The position numbers and the translations under genes were made by a program. A DNA stretch of 64,000 nt from Xestospongia bergquistia. Taxonomy: Eukaryota > Porifera > Demospongiae > Haplosclerida > Petrosiidae. This document shows positions 47,771 to 60,178 of this stretch, piece after piece. Positions within the stretch are counted from its first letter, which is position 1. The number at the start of each line of letters is the position of its first letter. The notes under the pieces are model-generated. The model was not told the DNA's origin. It saw only the letters and a program-made list of their open reading frames with translations, and ran no database searches. The DNA is taken from assembly GCA_963965975.1 (NCBI GenBank), contig OZ014412.1, positions 8,928,708 through 8,992,707 on the forward strand, in the 5' to 3' direction.

Positions 47771-50700
47771 TATGTAGGCCTTACACTTCCATTGCAAGTG
47801 TCAAGCAATCTTAGGATATTTTGTAATTATATATTTTTTATAATTATGTATTAATTTTCAGATGTTTCTGAAGTTAAATCAAAACCAAGAAACCATTCCT
47901 TCAGACAAGATGGTACACATTTTACAACAAACACATCAACACCCAAAAAAGGAAAAAGTATGTTATGTTTTATCTTGTCACTTCATATTAACTAATGACT
48001 ATAGACATTGATGGTTCTAAAACTAAATCAAAATCTGAGAGTATACCTCATGCAAGGAAGCTATTACAAACTCCTATGGGAAGAATGGAACCAAACAATT
48101 TCTTTTCATGCATTTTCGACAAGTTCTCTGAGAGACTTGTAGCTATTATGAGTATGGACAATAATCTCAGTATTAATCTTGCTAGGCGTTTATGTGCAGA
48201 GTCACTTTTGTCATCTATGGAAAAAAAACAGGCTGATCGAATGTCTTGCCCAGCTATTAAGAACAAGACGATTGTTAGAATAGTTGGTACTTTCATCAGT
48301 AGAGGCAGAAATCCTTGTGATTCACTTACCAAGCTTTTAAATATACTTACACAGTTTCAGGAGCTGAAAGCATTGTCTGAAGAAATTAGCACTGAAGCTA
48401 AAGGTAATAAGTTTGAACAAATTATCAAAATAATCATATTAAACATTATTTCATTAGTTGAAATTAAGCTGAAAGATACAAGTGATGTGCTGCAATGTAA
48501 GATCAAAAAGGAACCTACATGGAAATCACAAAGTAAGTAATTAGTCAGAATTTTAATAGGAAGGATATTTAATACTCTAACAATGCATATATCTTTGTGT
48601 CCATATATCAATTGTGTATGTTAATTCTAGAACTGAGTAATTTGCAAATGAAATCAAAATATCCATTTACTACTACTTTGCACTTTTTTTACAGTTGCTG
48701 ATCCAGAGTCTACAATGACAGAGTCAATCAAAAAATATGCATGTCATTTACAAAGTTACTATGAACATCATTTACTCTATGATACTCCACGACCTTCATA
48801 TTGTAAACTATTTTCTTTTACTTCAGATATGTTTGTTGACTTAAGTTTAGTTAAGACCGACCATGATGATACTTCTCAAGCTATTCTCCAGTGTGTTCTT
48901 GATGACAACATTGAAAACAAGACACAGATATCATTCAAGGATTTATGTCTAATTCCACATGGCTCATCAATACTTATAGAGGGTGCTCCAGGTATTGGTA
49001 AGTCTACACTAGCCTTTGCACTGTGTTATCATTGGGTCAGCAAGGTTGATCTGAGTACCATTGATGGTTCTGATAGGAAGGTTGACTCTGATATCAAGGA
49101 TGATCCCAATAGCATGGCACTCCAACATTATTCTTTGCTATTGCTATTCCAACTAAGGAATGAATCAGTACAAAAGGTGTTGTTATCAGTTGAAGATTTA
49201 TTAGGATTTTTTTCGCGTTCTAAGTCATGGCAAAAACAGGCCATTGAAGATATCATTGATAACGATGGTAGAGGTCTCATGATTATTTTGGAAGGCTACG
49301 ATGAACTTAATCAATGTAATAAGTTGATCTTTGATAAAATTAAGCAATGCATTCCACAAGCAACGATTATTGTCACTTGTCGTCCTTCCCATAAACATCA
49401 CCTGACACAGATTACTCAATTTAGACACCACATTGGGATAGTAGGATTTACAAAATGCAGCAGAACTGAATACATACACAATTTCTTTAAAGGAGATGAG
49501 GCTTTACATACAAAATTCTTTCAATATTTAAAACACTTTCCTAAAATTGAAGGATGTCTCTATGTTCCCATCAATCTTGTAATTATTTTAGAAATATTTC
49601 GTTCTCGCATCAATGATGATGACTCCTGTCTACCAGAAACTACTACAGAGCTATATGATGCTTTAGTAAAAATGTTAATATGTCGACATTTAAAAGGTTT
49701 GGATCATTATTTGGATGGTGTTAACATTAGCAGCCTCAAAACATTGACAGAACCAACATTATCTGCATTTACCAATCTTTGTAAAGTTGCATATGACAAT
49801 ATTGGCAACAAGAAAATTTCTCAACCAGAAAGTTTTGAGACACTCAGCCTAATGCAAAAAGAGTCACAATTTTCATTAAGTGAATATGGTGATGTGTTTG
49901 TTTATAATTTTCTTCACTCAACTATTCAAGAGTTTCTGGCTGCTTACATCTACATGACAAACAGGATGAAGTAGTCCATGTATTCAGCAGTAATGAACCT
50001 AAATCAACTAATTTAGTGTGTTTCTTAGCTGGGCTAACAAAGCTGGAATCAGTACACTTCCAAATTCCAGGCAAAGTATATAGTTCTAATATTTTTCATC
50101 AGCTTTTTGAGACAAAAAATGATGCTCTTGCTTCCAAGCTTTTAGAAGAGCAAGAAATAATAGAAGTATGTTGTCTTAAACCAGTTCCTATTCCATCAGA
50201 TATGTATGTGATAGGATCTTGTATAGCTTTAGGAAAATGTAAGTGGAGACTTAGTTTTACATTATGTAGTATTATTAGTGAGCATGTGGAAATATTAATT
50301 TTGTATCTGGGTTGTCTTCTAGGTGAGGTTAAAGGTGAAATTGAGAATCTTAGTTTTTCTTTGAATCCACTTCACAATAATGGTTTAGGCTCTTTTTTCA
50401 AATTACCTAAGTGTATTCTAAGCAACTTACACTATCTCAATTTGCGAGGTGTTGAAGTTGATGTAGGCTGTTTACATGATCTAGTGTCAGCAACTCCAAA
50501 ACTTGTCAATTTGAACAAGTTTCTTTTTCATGATAACAATTTCAAAGAAGGTGAGCAAAGACATTTTATAGAAAATCTCTGTCTCTCTAAATCTCTTGAA
50601 CATGTTTCGTTCTCTACACTTAGTCCAGATGAGTGTGTGTCATTGTTAACTAGTTCACATACTCTTCACACAATAGAACTTTACCAACTTTCACCTCCTA

Positions 50701-51199
50701 GTATTGAAGTTGTTATAAAATCCTTATCATCAAGTAAAGGACTTAAAACTCTTCAAATTCATCAGAGTGAAGTCAAAGATGACTTCATTGATGACCTCCC
50801 CATGATTCTACCTTCCTCTTATCTCAAGTCACTTGAATTTATCAATTGTGCTATAGACTCTGTTACAGTTCGTGTTATAGCTGATGCAGTAAAGAGGACT
50901 CCATCATTAGAGAAGCTAAACCTCAGTGATAACCTAATAGATGATGAAGGTGGACATTATCTTGCTGACATACTGCAGTGTCTTCAAAACAACATCTTAG
51001 TTCAAATTAAATGTACCTATATATAGATTACAACCCATTCACTGAAACTACAGTCTCAAGTCTTATCGACAAACTTTCATCATATCATCAACAATCGCTT
51101 AAAATTAAGCTTCATTTATCCTTAGGATGGGAGGACTTCGCTAAATCACATCGTAAGCATCTTAGGGTTCAAAAATACCTGCAATTTGGTAGAAACTAG

Positions 51200-51659
51200 C
51201 CAGTGGTTTAATTTTACAAAAAGACATAATTTATATCTAGACTCTTCTAGTTCCTTCATCTCTTTATTATGTATATTATCCTTGTATTGAGTTTATTTGT
51301 ATACATGTGATTATTGATTGTTCTTTATATAAATCTTGTACAAACATGACTTCATAGTTTACTTACACATACTGTTTGATATTTCCTTTGTAAAATATAG
51401 AATATTAAGCCAATAATATTAACAAATTCACAAATTTAAACAGTATATATGACTGAAATAATATTAATTTCCTCAATTAGGAGGGTGACTTAATTGGTTC
51501 TTATTATTTTTTTTCTTAGTTCAAGAAATTTCCAGCTATTTCACTTTAAACTGATGATGAATAGATCTGTATTATCTTCCACAAAGTACAACAAAAATTC
51601 AAACTGTATAGAGTACTAGACTGGCTCCCAATTGAGCTTATTTAACATTACATATATAA

Positions 51660-51708
<49 letters not shown>

Positions 51709-52093
51709 TATAATATGTATATTCAACACTGTTTTGGAAGTCTTTTTGTACTTTAGATACCTATTACCTTAATTTTCACTTTAATTTTTTGTGGTGAAGC
51801 TGCTTGTAATTTATGCTTACCAATATCTACTTTTCTCCAATTGTTTCCCCACAACTCTGGATCCAGTTTGTGACTGTTCTGGGTTTATGTACCAAATAAA
51901 TTTCACCCATTCGTGATGACATTATTTTGTTAATACTGGTGAAAAAGACTGCTAGATTCTAGATCCACATAAAATATTACCATATATAAGATATTGCCAT
52001 TATTTCTTTATTTACTAAAGTTAAGGAATATAAACACATACACATTGCAATGACATAAGAAAGATATAAGTTAATTGATTTTATGAGGAACAA
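51200..52093. other. Intergenic gap, no gene seen
   Basis: Tail-to-tail spacer between NLR-C (+) and NLR-B2 (-). It contains a TA microsatellite at about 51668-51702 and no coding sequence. Confidence 0.55.
51664..51720. repeat. (TG)/(TA)n microsatellite
   Basis: GTGTGTGTATATATA run in the intergenic spacer. Confidence 0.93.
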
Positions 52094-55000
52094 CTAGCTT
52101 TCTTCTTCATGTTCAAACTGGAAATGTTTATCAACTACATGATAGTTAGGATGAACTTGAATGCATTCTTGCCATCTTAATGACAAACGAAGTATTAAAG
52201 GTGCCTCTGGATGACAAAATAAGACATCTGTGAACTTTGAAATCGTTTTTATACTAAATGGATTGTGAGCTAAACTAATTTCTTTTAACTGATGCATCCA
52301 ATCAGATTGCTCTGAAGACTGCACTAATATTAATGATTGTATCATATCAGCAAGATAATGTCCACCTTCATCATCTATTAGGTTATCACTGAGGTTTAGT
52401 TTCTCTAATGATGGGGTCCTCTTTACTGCATCACCTATAATACGAACTGTAACAGAGTCTATAGTACAATTGATAAACTCAAGAGATTTACATGAGATGA
52501 AGGTAGAGTTTTAGGGAGATAAGTAATAAAGTCAGCCTTCACTTCACTGTGATGAATATGAAGGGTTTCAAGATTGCTAGCATTTGATATGCACATCACT
52601 ACAGCTTCAACACTAGGAGGTGAAAGCTGACAGATTTCTAATGTACAAATTGACTTTGAAAATTTTTTTTTTGTAACTTGCATAGATGTGGCAATTTCTT
52701 GATTAATTCATCCAAACCGCCTACATCAACATCAATACCTCTGAGACGAAGGCTAAGTAAATTATTTAATACATGTTGGGGCAAGCATAATAGCGAGGTA
52801 ATCAATCCCTTTATTACCAAGTGGATTTAGTGAAGCATTAATATCCTCAATGAGATAGCTTGGTTGTATATCTTTTTTTGTCAGGCCTGATATAAACATG
52901 TCAAAATGTTCATCAGTTATGTTGCGCAGAGTGAAAGTAAGTTGCCAACTACACTGACTTAAAGCAATACAATATCCCAACAAAAACATTTCTTGTGTAT
53001 TAGGAATTGGCAAAATTAAACACGTGATACTTTTCAAGCTTGATCCTGGATACTTATATTTTACTGATACGTTCATCATCCCTTGTTTCATAAAATTGGT
53101 GAAAAATATTAATGTGAGAAATATCAGGAGGAATGTAAAGCAAAACTGATTGCAGCCTTGTTAATCCAGCCAAGAAAAGCATTATAACAGAAAAAGCAAT
53201 AACGTGATTGTATCTGTCAAAATGGTCTTGTATTTCACGAGGTGCCATTAAATGAATATGATAGGCTGCTAAAACTCTTGAATTGTCAAGTGAAGAAAAC
53301 TATAAGCAAATGTATCACCACCTTCACTTACAAGCACTTGTGGTTCTTTCTGCATTAATCCTAATGTGTTTAAATTGTTTAAATAAAAAACTAATTGTCT
53401 TTGTTTTTGGTGATTTAGGAATCCCGAATAAGCAAGATGACAAAGACTGTGAAAGTCATCTAACTTTGGTTGCGGCAGGTCTTCTAAACTAGTAAAATTT
53501 ATGCTTCTGTCAGGATTTTGATCTTTTAAGTGACAATATATAAGCATTCTGATTAGCATTTCATATAGTTCTGTGTATGTTAATGTTGTTGATTGAGTAA
53601 GGTTTTTATCACTAATAAACTGTTCACTAAACACATCTAATACTATAACAAGAATAATTGGGATATGAAGGTATTCTTCTAATTTAGGAAACTGTTGTAA
53701 ACATTGGTTAAATTTATGAAGAAGCAGATCATTTCCTTCAAAAAACTTCGCTACATACTTGCTAATGCTGTCTTTTGTAAAACCAAGTACTTCAATATGC
53801 TGTGTGAAGCAAAGTTCTTTCTTTAAATAGGGCTTAGCAGATGGACGACTTGTAATTATGATTGTTGCTCTAGGAAGAGTATTAATAAGCTCAAAGAAAA
53901 CTGATTGACTATTAGCTGCAATATATTCAGGGAGTTCATCAAAGCCTTCTAAAATAATGAGCACACCCTTACCACTGGAATCAATGATTGTTTCAATGGC
54001 TTCTTGTTTCCAACTTTGGGAGTGAAGAAAGAATCCTAGAAGATTTTCAGTGGATGACAATTTTTGCACAGCTTCATCTCTTAGATGCAGTAATAAAAGC
54101 ACTGAGTAATGTTGAAGAGCTTCTTTGTCAACCCAACGACGACATAGCTCAAAGGCTAACATAGATTTACCAATACCTGAAGCACCCTCTATAAGATATA
54201 ATGACTCCAGTGGGATTTCACAAAGTTCTTCCAGAGATATTGGTGTTTTCTTTCTAAGAATATCATCAACAGAATGATGAAGAGTAGACTTAGAAAATTT
54301 ATCATTATGATTTGGATCATTTCCAACTACAGCCAAATCTACATACAGTTTTGTTCTTGCTGGGGACCACTTGGGGTCTGGTTTCCATCGTTTATAACAT
54401 GCCCTTAGATGGTCTGCATATTTGTGAATGTAATCAGGAAGAATGAGAGGAATTTCTTCATCCATAACATCGGCTATTAAAAACAACATCAAAATAAACA
54501 ATACAGCCATTTGCTTTCGTGAATAATCAGATGCTTTTGAAATACACTCTTGATTTAATCTGCCAGTGTGTTTATAAGCCCCATCTTTTGAGGCTAAAGG
54601 GTAAAATTCTTGAATTATGGTAATTATACTAGTTCAATCTAACCTTCCTCCATTAGTTTACTACCTAGTATTGTAGTTTTCTCAAAGTTTGAAAATATTT
54701 CCACAACTCTTAGTAGACAAATCTCACTCTTTGTGTGTTTACTTATAAAAGTTCCAACAGCCTCCATTATTGCTCTGGTTTTAATGGCTGGACATGTCAA
54801 TTGATCTATCACATACTTTTCAAACTTATTGATTAAAAACCTTGCATGAAAATCTTCAAGAGCTTTAGAACAAAGAGCTTGATCTTGGCTGAGAATTTCA
54901 ACAATTTTGTCATAGTATTTGTCAAAAATTTGCCATGAACAATTATTAGGCTGTTTAAGATAATGATCACAATTATGTCTGCGACCAGAACGTCTAGGAT

Positions 55001-56322
55001 GACTTTTTGAATGATTAAAAGGAAATGCTGGTTGTTGGTCAAAACTAGGTAATGATGACTGAGATAAGTATTCACATTGAATAAGAGAATGCTTTTCAGA
55101 TGTTACTTCATGATCTATTAGCTTTGATTTAACTTCAGAGTTATCTACAAGTGTGTATATTAAGTAAAAGTGAGAAGGGTTCACAACATACCTTGCTGGT
55201 TGACATCACCTTTGTTAGTTTTAAGGGAGTTTGGGGATATCAAAGCTGGAATGGAGCCATCAAGTTGATTATTGACACCTTTAAGTATGAAGGTAAAATT
55301 TAAAGTAAACATCACTAAAAACAATTGACCAATATATGGTTATATTGCAGGTTGTATGATATTTGATACAAAGAAATAAACCTTCTTATGTTTTAAATTC
55401 TAACATATAACATACTATAGAAATTACTGTTCACATAACTGTATAGACAACTATGATGTTTTATTAATTCCCAGACAAAAGATGCTGTGCCAGAGGTGTT
55501 ACTATGGAAATCATAATATACACTTCAATGTATTTTGTATAGATTCATGAAACCAAAATGATTCAGTTAAAACAACCAATTTTTGTTAATAATAATTATG
55601 ATACACGTTATGGTATGTCACTGTAAAAATAAAAAGTTATTTTAACAATCAATTTGTAGCTTACATTTGTGGAATCCAAATTCTTTACTTACTATATGGT
55701 TTGTTAGTATTACAAAGGAACAAATTATACAGTCAGTAATTCACATGAATTATGGATTCCATAGTAATCTATTCATGTAGTCTACAATTGTTGGTTAAAG
55801 TAACATATTAATTATTACAGTGATCAACCTACTTGATGTATCTTCTATAATCTTCTGACATCCCTGTATTTGACTAATAAAATAGTCCATAACAAACTCA
55901 GCTAGTTCAAGTTTTTCATCTTGTATAAAGACCTTCACCAGTGACAGATAGGTAGCATCACTACCATTCTTTTCTCTCCATTTAAATAATGTTTTTACTC
56001 TCTTGGTTCTTTCATCATTATTATCTTGTTTGATCTGTTCTGCATCAGCTATCGTTAAGCCAAGACTGAGAGCTAGTATAACAATAGACTGAGTTATGTG
56101 AGTACTTAGCTTTAGAAACAAATTGTCATCACATTTCTTAGACAACTGTTCTCTACTAAGAGATTTCTTTGTTATAAGTTCTGTTAGGACTGTGTAATGG
56201 AAATAGATTATAGTAGTTGATTAGGTTGGTACCAGTGTATACGATCAATATCATTATAGACTACAACAGGTTAAATACAATTATATTCGCTTACTTAAGT
56301 CTTCATTTCTAAGAACAGCCAT
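52094..56322 (-). pseudogene. NLR-B2: decayed duplicate of NLR-B
   Basis: Exon by exon copy of NLR-B (first exon ATG at 56322, Death exon to about 55840, CARD-like about 55150-54643, NACHT from 54510), about 90 percent identical by eye. Damage is concentrated in the last exon. An A is lost in the A-run near 53272, ending the frame after LTIQEF. Four-base insertions lie near 53018 (TTAA-like) and 52811 (CAAT). About 140 bp of LRR is deleted near 52660, and there is a shift near 52490. Walker A reads GASGIGKS instead of GAPGIGKS. The N-terminal Death and CARD-like exons remain open. A truncated Death + CARD + NACHT product is conceivable, but pseudogene is the simpler reading. Confidence 0.88.
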
Positions 56323-56409
56323 TGTAACTAGCTTATAATTAGGTGGGGCTCTTTTTGTCATGTGATGAGGACGTCCCTAGCTCCAGCTAGCTACGCCCCA
56401 TAGTAGATC

Positions 56410-56568
56410 ATGGCAGAAAGAGAAGAACAATTGTATCATAGTATAAATAGTCACTAGCTAGAGCTCTCAAAGAAATTGGAGAAGTTTCCACTGCTAACAA
56501 TGTTATAAAATCATTAAGTGAGAAAACACATAGACATTTGCAATTTAAAATTGTTTATTTTCAAACAG
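56410..56568 (+). promoter_or_regulatory. Candidate first exon / promoter side of gene E
   Basis: An ATG at 56410 opens MAEREEQLYHSINS before a stop. One base over, a frame continues LKEIGEVSTANNVIKSL to a GT donor near 56517. I could not build a frame-consistent first exon, so the gene E start is open. About 90 bp separates this ATG from the divergent NLR-B2 start, suggesting a shared bidirectional promoter. Confidence 0.35.
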
Positions 56569-59500
56569 AAACTTGTAAAATGTTACAGAAATGTTTTGAT
56601 GAACTTATGCCTGATCCTATTCCTATGGAAGTATCCAAGTTATTATGTACAGAGGGAATCATTTCTAAGGAGACATTTCATGAAGTGGAGAGTTCTGGGG
56701 GCTCATTACCAGATAGTCCATTGAGAGTACTGTTTACTAAATTATCTGAGGATCCTAACATATTGGGAGTACTTGCTAGAGTTTTATCAGAAGATACAAT
56801 ACGTGTAGCAAAATATATACTTAAAGTGTATGGTGAGCAATTTAAATTCAAAGAAATGTGATCATTATTTCATATACAGAGGAAAATTTTCCCAAAGCCC
56901 CTTTACAAGCATCAGGTAGGTTAATTGTTATTGTACTTTGTACTTTAAATATGTAAAGATGTTTGAATGTTGTAATAAACTATTCTACATGACTCTACTT
57001 TGCTGTGTATGAAATGAACACAGATCCTCACACTCATTAACTTAAAGGCTTAGACATTATATTATCATTAAAAAACTATGTAATCTGAATAAATAATCAC
57101 TTTTCTTTAATAATGTAGTTGTTCCTTTCAGATGCTACCACTCATCACAATACTCAAGCTATATCAATGACTGTCCAAAGTCAGTCTATGTGGTATTCAA
57201 TGTGTATTGTAATAATTTTCTTTTATAGGTACCATAACACAGCTTCATCTCTCACCTACTTATAAATGTGATTTTGATCAAATAAGAGCAAAATTGGGAG
57301 AACTTTTTCTTGTGGTGTCACCTCTTATTGAATCTGCTGTTACATTGAAAGATCTCAAAAGATATCTTCGATTGTGTTTCCCAGAGTTAAAACCTCAATT
57401 ATCTTTAGCTGAGTCATTTGATGATGTTATGGATGTAGTACGAGAGAAATGTACCATAATTAATGTCGCTTGCTTGGAGGCTATCGTTAAGCATTACAAG
57501 ATTGAAAATGCTGAAACTCAAATTAGATCCTACAAGTTGGAAGTTGATACATTCTGTGAATTTGTCAAAGTCAGTGTGTGTGAAAATGAGGACTTCATGC
57601 CAGATTCATCCTCTCTTCTTAAATGTGAAACTATTGAGTTCGTTTTGGAATGGAAGATGGATGAACACACACTTCGTGAAATAAACGATCTCTTATGGAA
57701 GGCATTTGGAAGTATGGCTAAAAGAGTTTTAGTTAAAGAAGTAAAGAAAGGGAACTCCATCATCGTGACCTGCTATGCCTCATGCTATGTAGTTGATGTT
57801 TTAGTGATTGAAGTTAAAATGAAACTTGACATATTGAAAGAGATGGGATTAATTAAAGTCACTATTGGGTACTATACTATTTGGGATCTACATGCCAGGG
57901 ATAAGGTATAAGCAATATTATTTGTAGTAATTTTAAAAAATAATATAGGAGATAAGAAGTCTTGAGGAGGAGATTGTTTCATTGAGAAATATAACAGTTG
58001 AGAAAGATCAGCAACTAATGGAGCTGAAGTTATCTTTTGAACAGTCAGAAAAAATAAATAAAATGAAGACATTGGAGATTGAGCAATTGAAAAAAGGTAT
58101 AAAAAGTTAGTTATATTCTGTGAGTAGTATATAATATGTATCATATAGTGTATAATTTGAAACGATAGATTTTAAAAATATTAGGACTGTTGTATTTTGT
58201 ATATGTAGTATAAAACAATTACAATTACTGCTGTCTATATAGGTACTGTGATTGACAAGTCAAAAAAAGATAAAGAAGAGACAGAACAATTAACCAAACA
58301 CTCAGAAGGTAAGCTGTAATTAATAGTTAGCATAATATTAATATTTTAAAATTAATTGTTTTTTATTAAAAAGTTTGAATATGTTAGGAGTATTGTAGTC
58401 TTTATATGTAGTATGAAGTAATTACAAAATACTGCTATCTATATAGGTACTGTGATTGATGACTCAGGAAAAGAAAAAGAAGCAATTGAACAGTTAACCA
58501 AACACTCAGAAGGTAAGCTGTAATTAATAGTTAGCATAGTACTATTGTGTCCCTCCCTTTTTGTTTATATATATAGTATATCTTTCTATTTTTAACCTTG
58601 CACAATATCAGGCATGTGGTAGCAGTGCCTATGTAAGGATAACTCTGGATTGTCCATTGAAATGTATTGGCAGAAAACAATGAATATATCACTAGAGAAC
58701 TAAAAATAGATTTTTGTCACATCATTGTAGTTTTCATGAAAGAAGTAGATTAGAGTCCTTGGAAATGTAGTAATAGATAATTATTTTCAAAAAAAAATCA
58801 TGTGCGAAAGATTGGTCTTCAATGATTGTCATAGGTAATTCTACAAAAAGAAATTATAATTTATGATTTAAAAGACTTCTCATATACTATATTATTTACA
58901 TTATCAATTCATTTAAAAAATATATATAATATACATGTGCTATAGATATGATTATACAAGATGTTATTGTTTACTTTATATTGAAATTATAATGACTAGT
59001 GTACTATTGTTTTCTTTAATATAGTCACAGCAGTGTGATCTTAGTCTAGCAACATTAAATTAAAGTGTAAACATTTTACTTTCCCTTGACATAATATGCC
59101 ATTAGTTCAATACTTCTATAATCAACATATTGTATAAAACTACTTATTCATTCATTGAGCAATATCTCAATTGCCCGTTATAATAGATTTCAAATTTTAT
59201 TGTTTATTACTTTGATCTCTAGATATTGATTCAAAATATTCTCAAACTAATCCTGAGAGCTCAAGTCTGCCTAAAGAACACGTGGCTATGCAATATTACA
59301 AAAGTTATAAAGGTAATGTTCAACCCTTATATGTACATTTCATGTTTCTACCTACAAAAGACATTCTGACCATTAGTTTGTTATTACTAATATTAATTTA
59401 TACAATTACACATATTTCATACTTGTTCGTACATTCAAGAATGTACCATGTAAAAAAAACTTACAATGTAAATGTTCATACATAAAAGATTGCATAATTT

Positions 59501-59713
59501 TCAAGTCTGTACAATTTACATAATTACATGTGTTTTGTAGTTGCAGCTACAGATAACTAAAGAATATTGCAACAAAAGCACTTTACAATATTAGTATATA
59601 AATACATATACAAATGTAATATATTATTTACATTATTGTTTATTTTAGAGTGGGACAAAAAAGATGAATGCTTTCAAACAGCTAAAGCAAAGCCATCATT
59701 AAATAAAATATAA
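56569..59713 (+). CDS. Gene E: CARD-like + unassigned domain + coiled coil
   Basis: Apparently intact multi-exon gene. Inferred exons: 56569-56832 (CARD-like: LMPDPIPMEVSKLLCTEG, DPNILGVLARVLSEDTI), 56880-56915, 57132-57179, 57229-57905, 57949-58096, 58243-58308, 58447-58512, 59223-59312, 59649-59713 (stop). All introns are phase 1 except the one after 57905 (phase 0). The 677-bp exon encodes about 225 residues I cannot name. The first half is helical (DFDQIRAKLGELF, LSLAESFDDVMDVVREKC, NVACLEAIVKHYKIENAETQ). The second half has VCENEDFMPDSSSLLKCETI, then GNSIIVTCYASCYVVDVLVI and MGLIKVTIGYYTIWD. It then has a coiled coil (LEEEIVSLRNITVEKDQQLM) and two near-identical 22-residue exons. The 59223 exon resembles NLR-C exon 2. 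There is no NACHT or LRR. The role is probably a death-fold adaptor or sensor, which is inference. Confidence 0.75.
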
Positions 59714-60125
59714 AATTAAAATAAAATTATTATACAGCATATTATAATTTACTGAATAATGACAATAAAACATAGATCAGTCTCTCTTATGGAAATTCCC
59801 AAATTTAGCAGTATGCAAGCATATATTTGTCAAATAATTACTAAATCACCAATTTCATCCCAATACCCATTTAGCTAATTACATGTGCTGACATGAATCC
59901 TTTGCAATTAGCCAGTCACTACTGTCACAATACCAGAAATAAATAGCCAAGCTTTAAGCTTCATACACTATTACTTCCAAGTATTTACTACACAGCATGC
60001 CATATCTACATTGTATAGTTTGGTTATGATTTGTATATGCAAAAGTATTAAGTACACCTGACTGTGATTAAACCACAAATATTATGACACACACACATGA
60101 AAGCTTTTTATTTTGACTGCAATGT
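59714..60125. other. Spacer, no gene seen
   Basis: Non-coding up to the left edge of the second copy of the segmental duplication. Confidence 0.45.
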
Positions 60126-60178
60126 AAACATTGTGGATTGTCCTTTATTGTGTTAATAATGTTTTTAAAACAAACTGT

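Larger units (their letters stand above)
41823..51199 (+). pseudogene. NLR-C: CARD-like x2 + NACHT + LRR, frameshifted
   Basis: NLR with inferred exons 41823-42150 (ATG, CARD-like: RMYFDRLNSVLDDPATMKSF), 43174-43224, 47862-47957, 48005-48403 (CARD-like: IFDKFSERLVAIMSMDNN, IVRIVGTFISRG), 48458-48532 and 48695 onward. All are phase 1. NACHT shows Walker A GAPGIGKST and Walker B GLMIILEGYDEL. A one-base loss near 49945 (TACAT where relatives have TACCAT) ends the frame at 49974 just after EFLAAY. A second shift near 51010 separates the last LRR (YNPFTETTVSSLIDK). The LRR block between 50016 and 51026 is otherwise open. Intron 2 holds the gypsy element. A truncated product with CARDs and NACHT but no LRRs is possible. 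Sequencing error cannot be excluded from this window alone. Confidence 0.8.
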
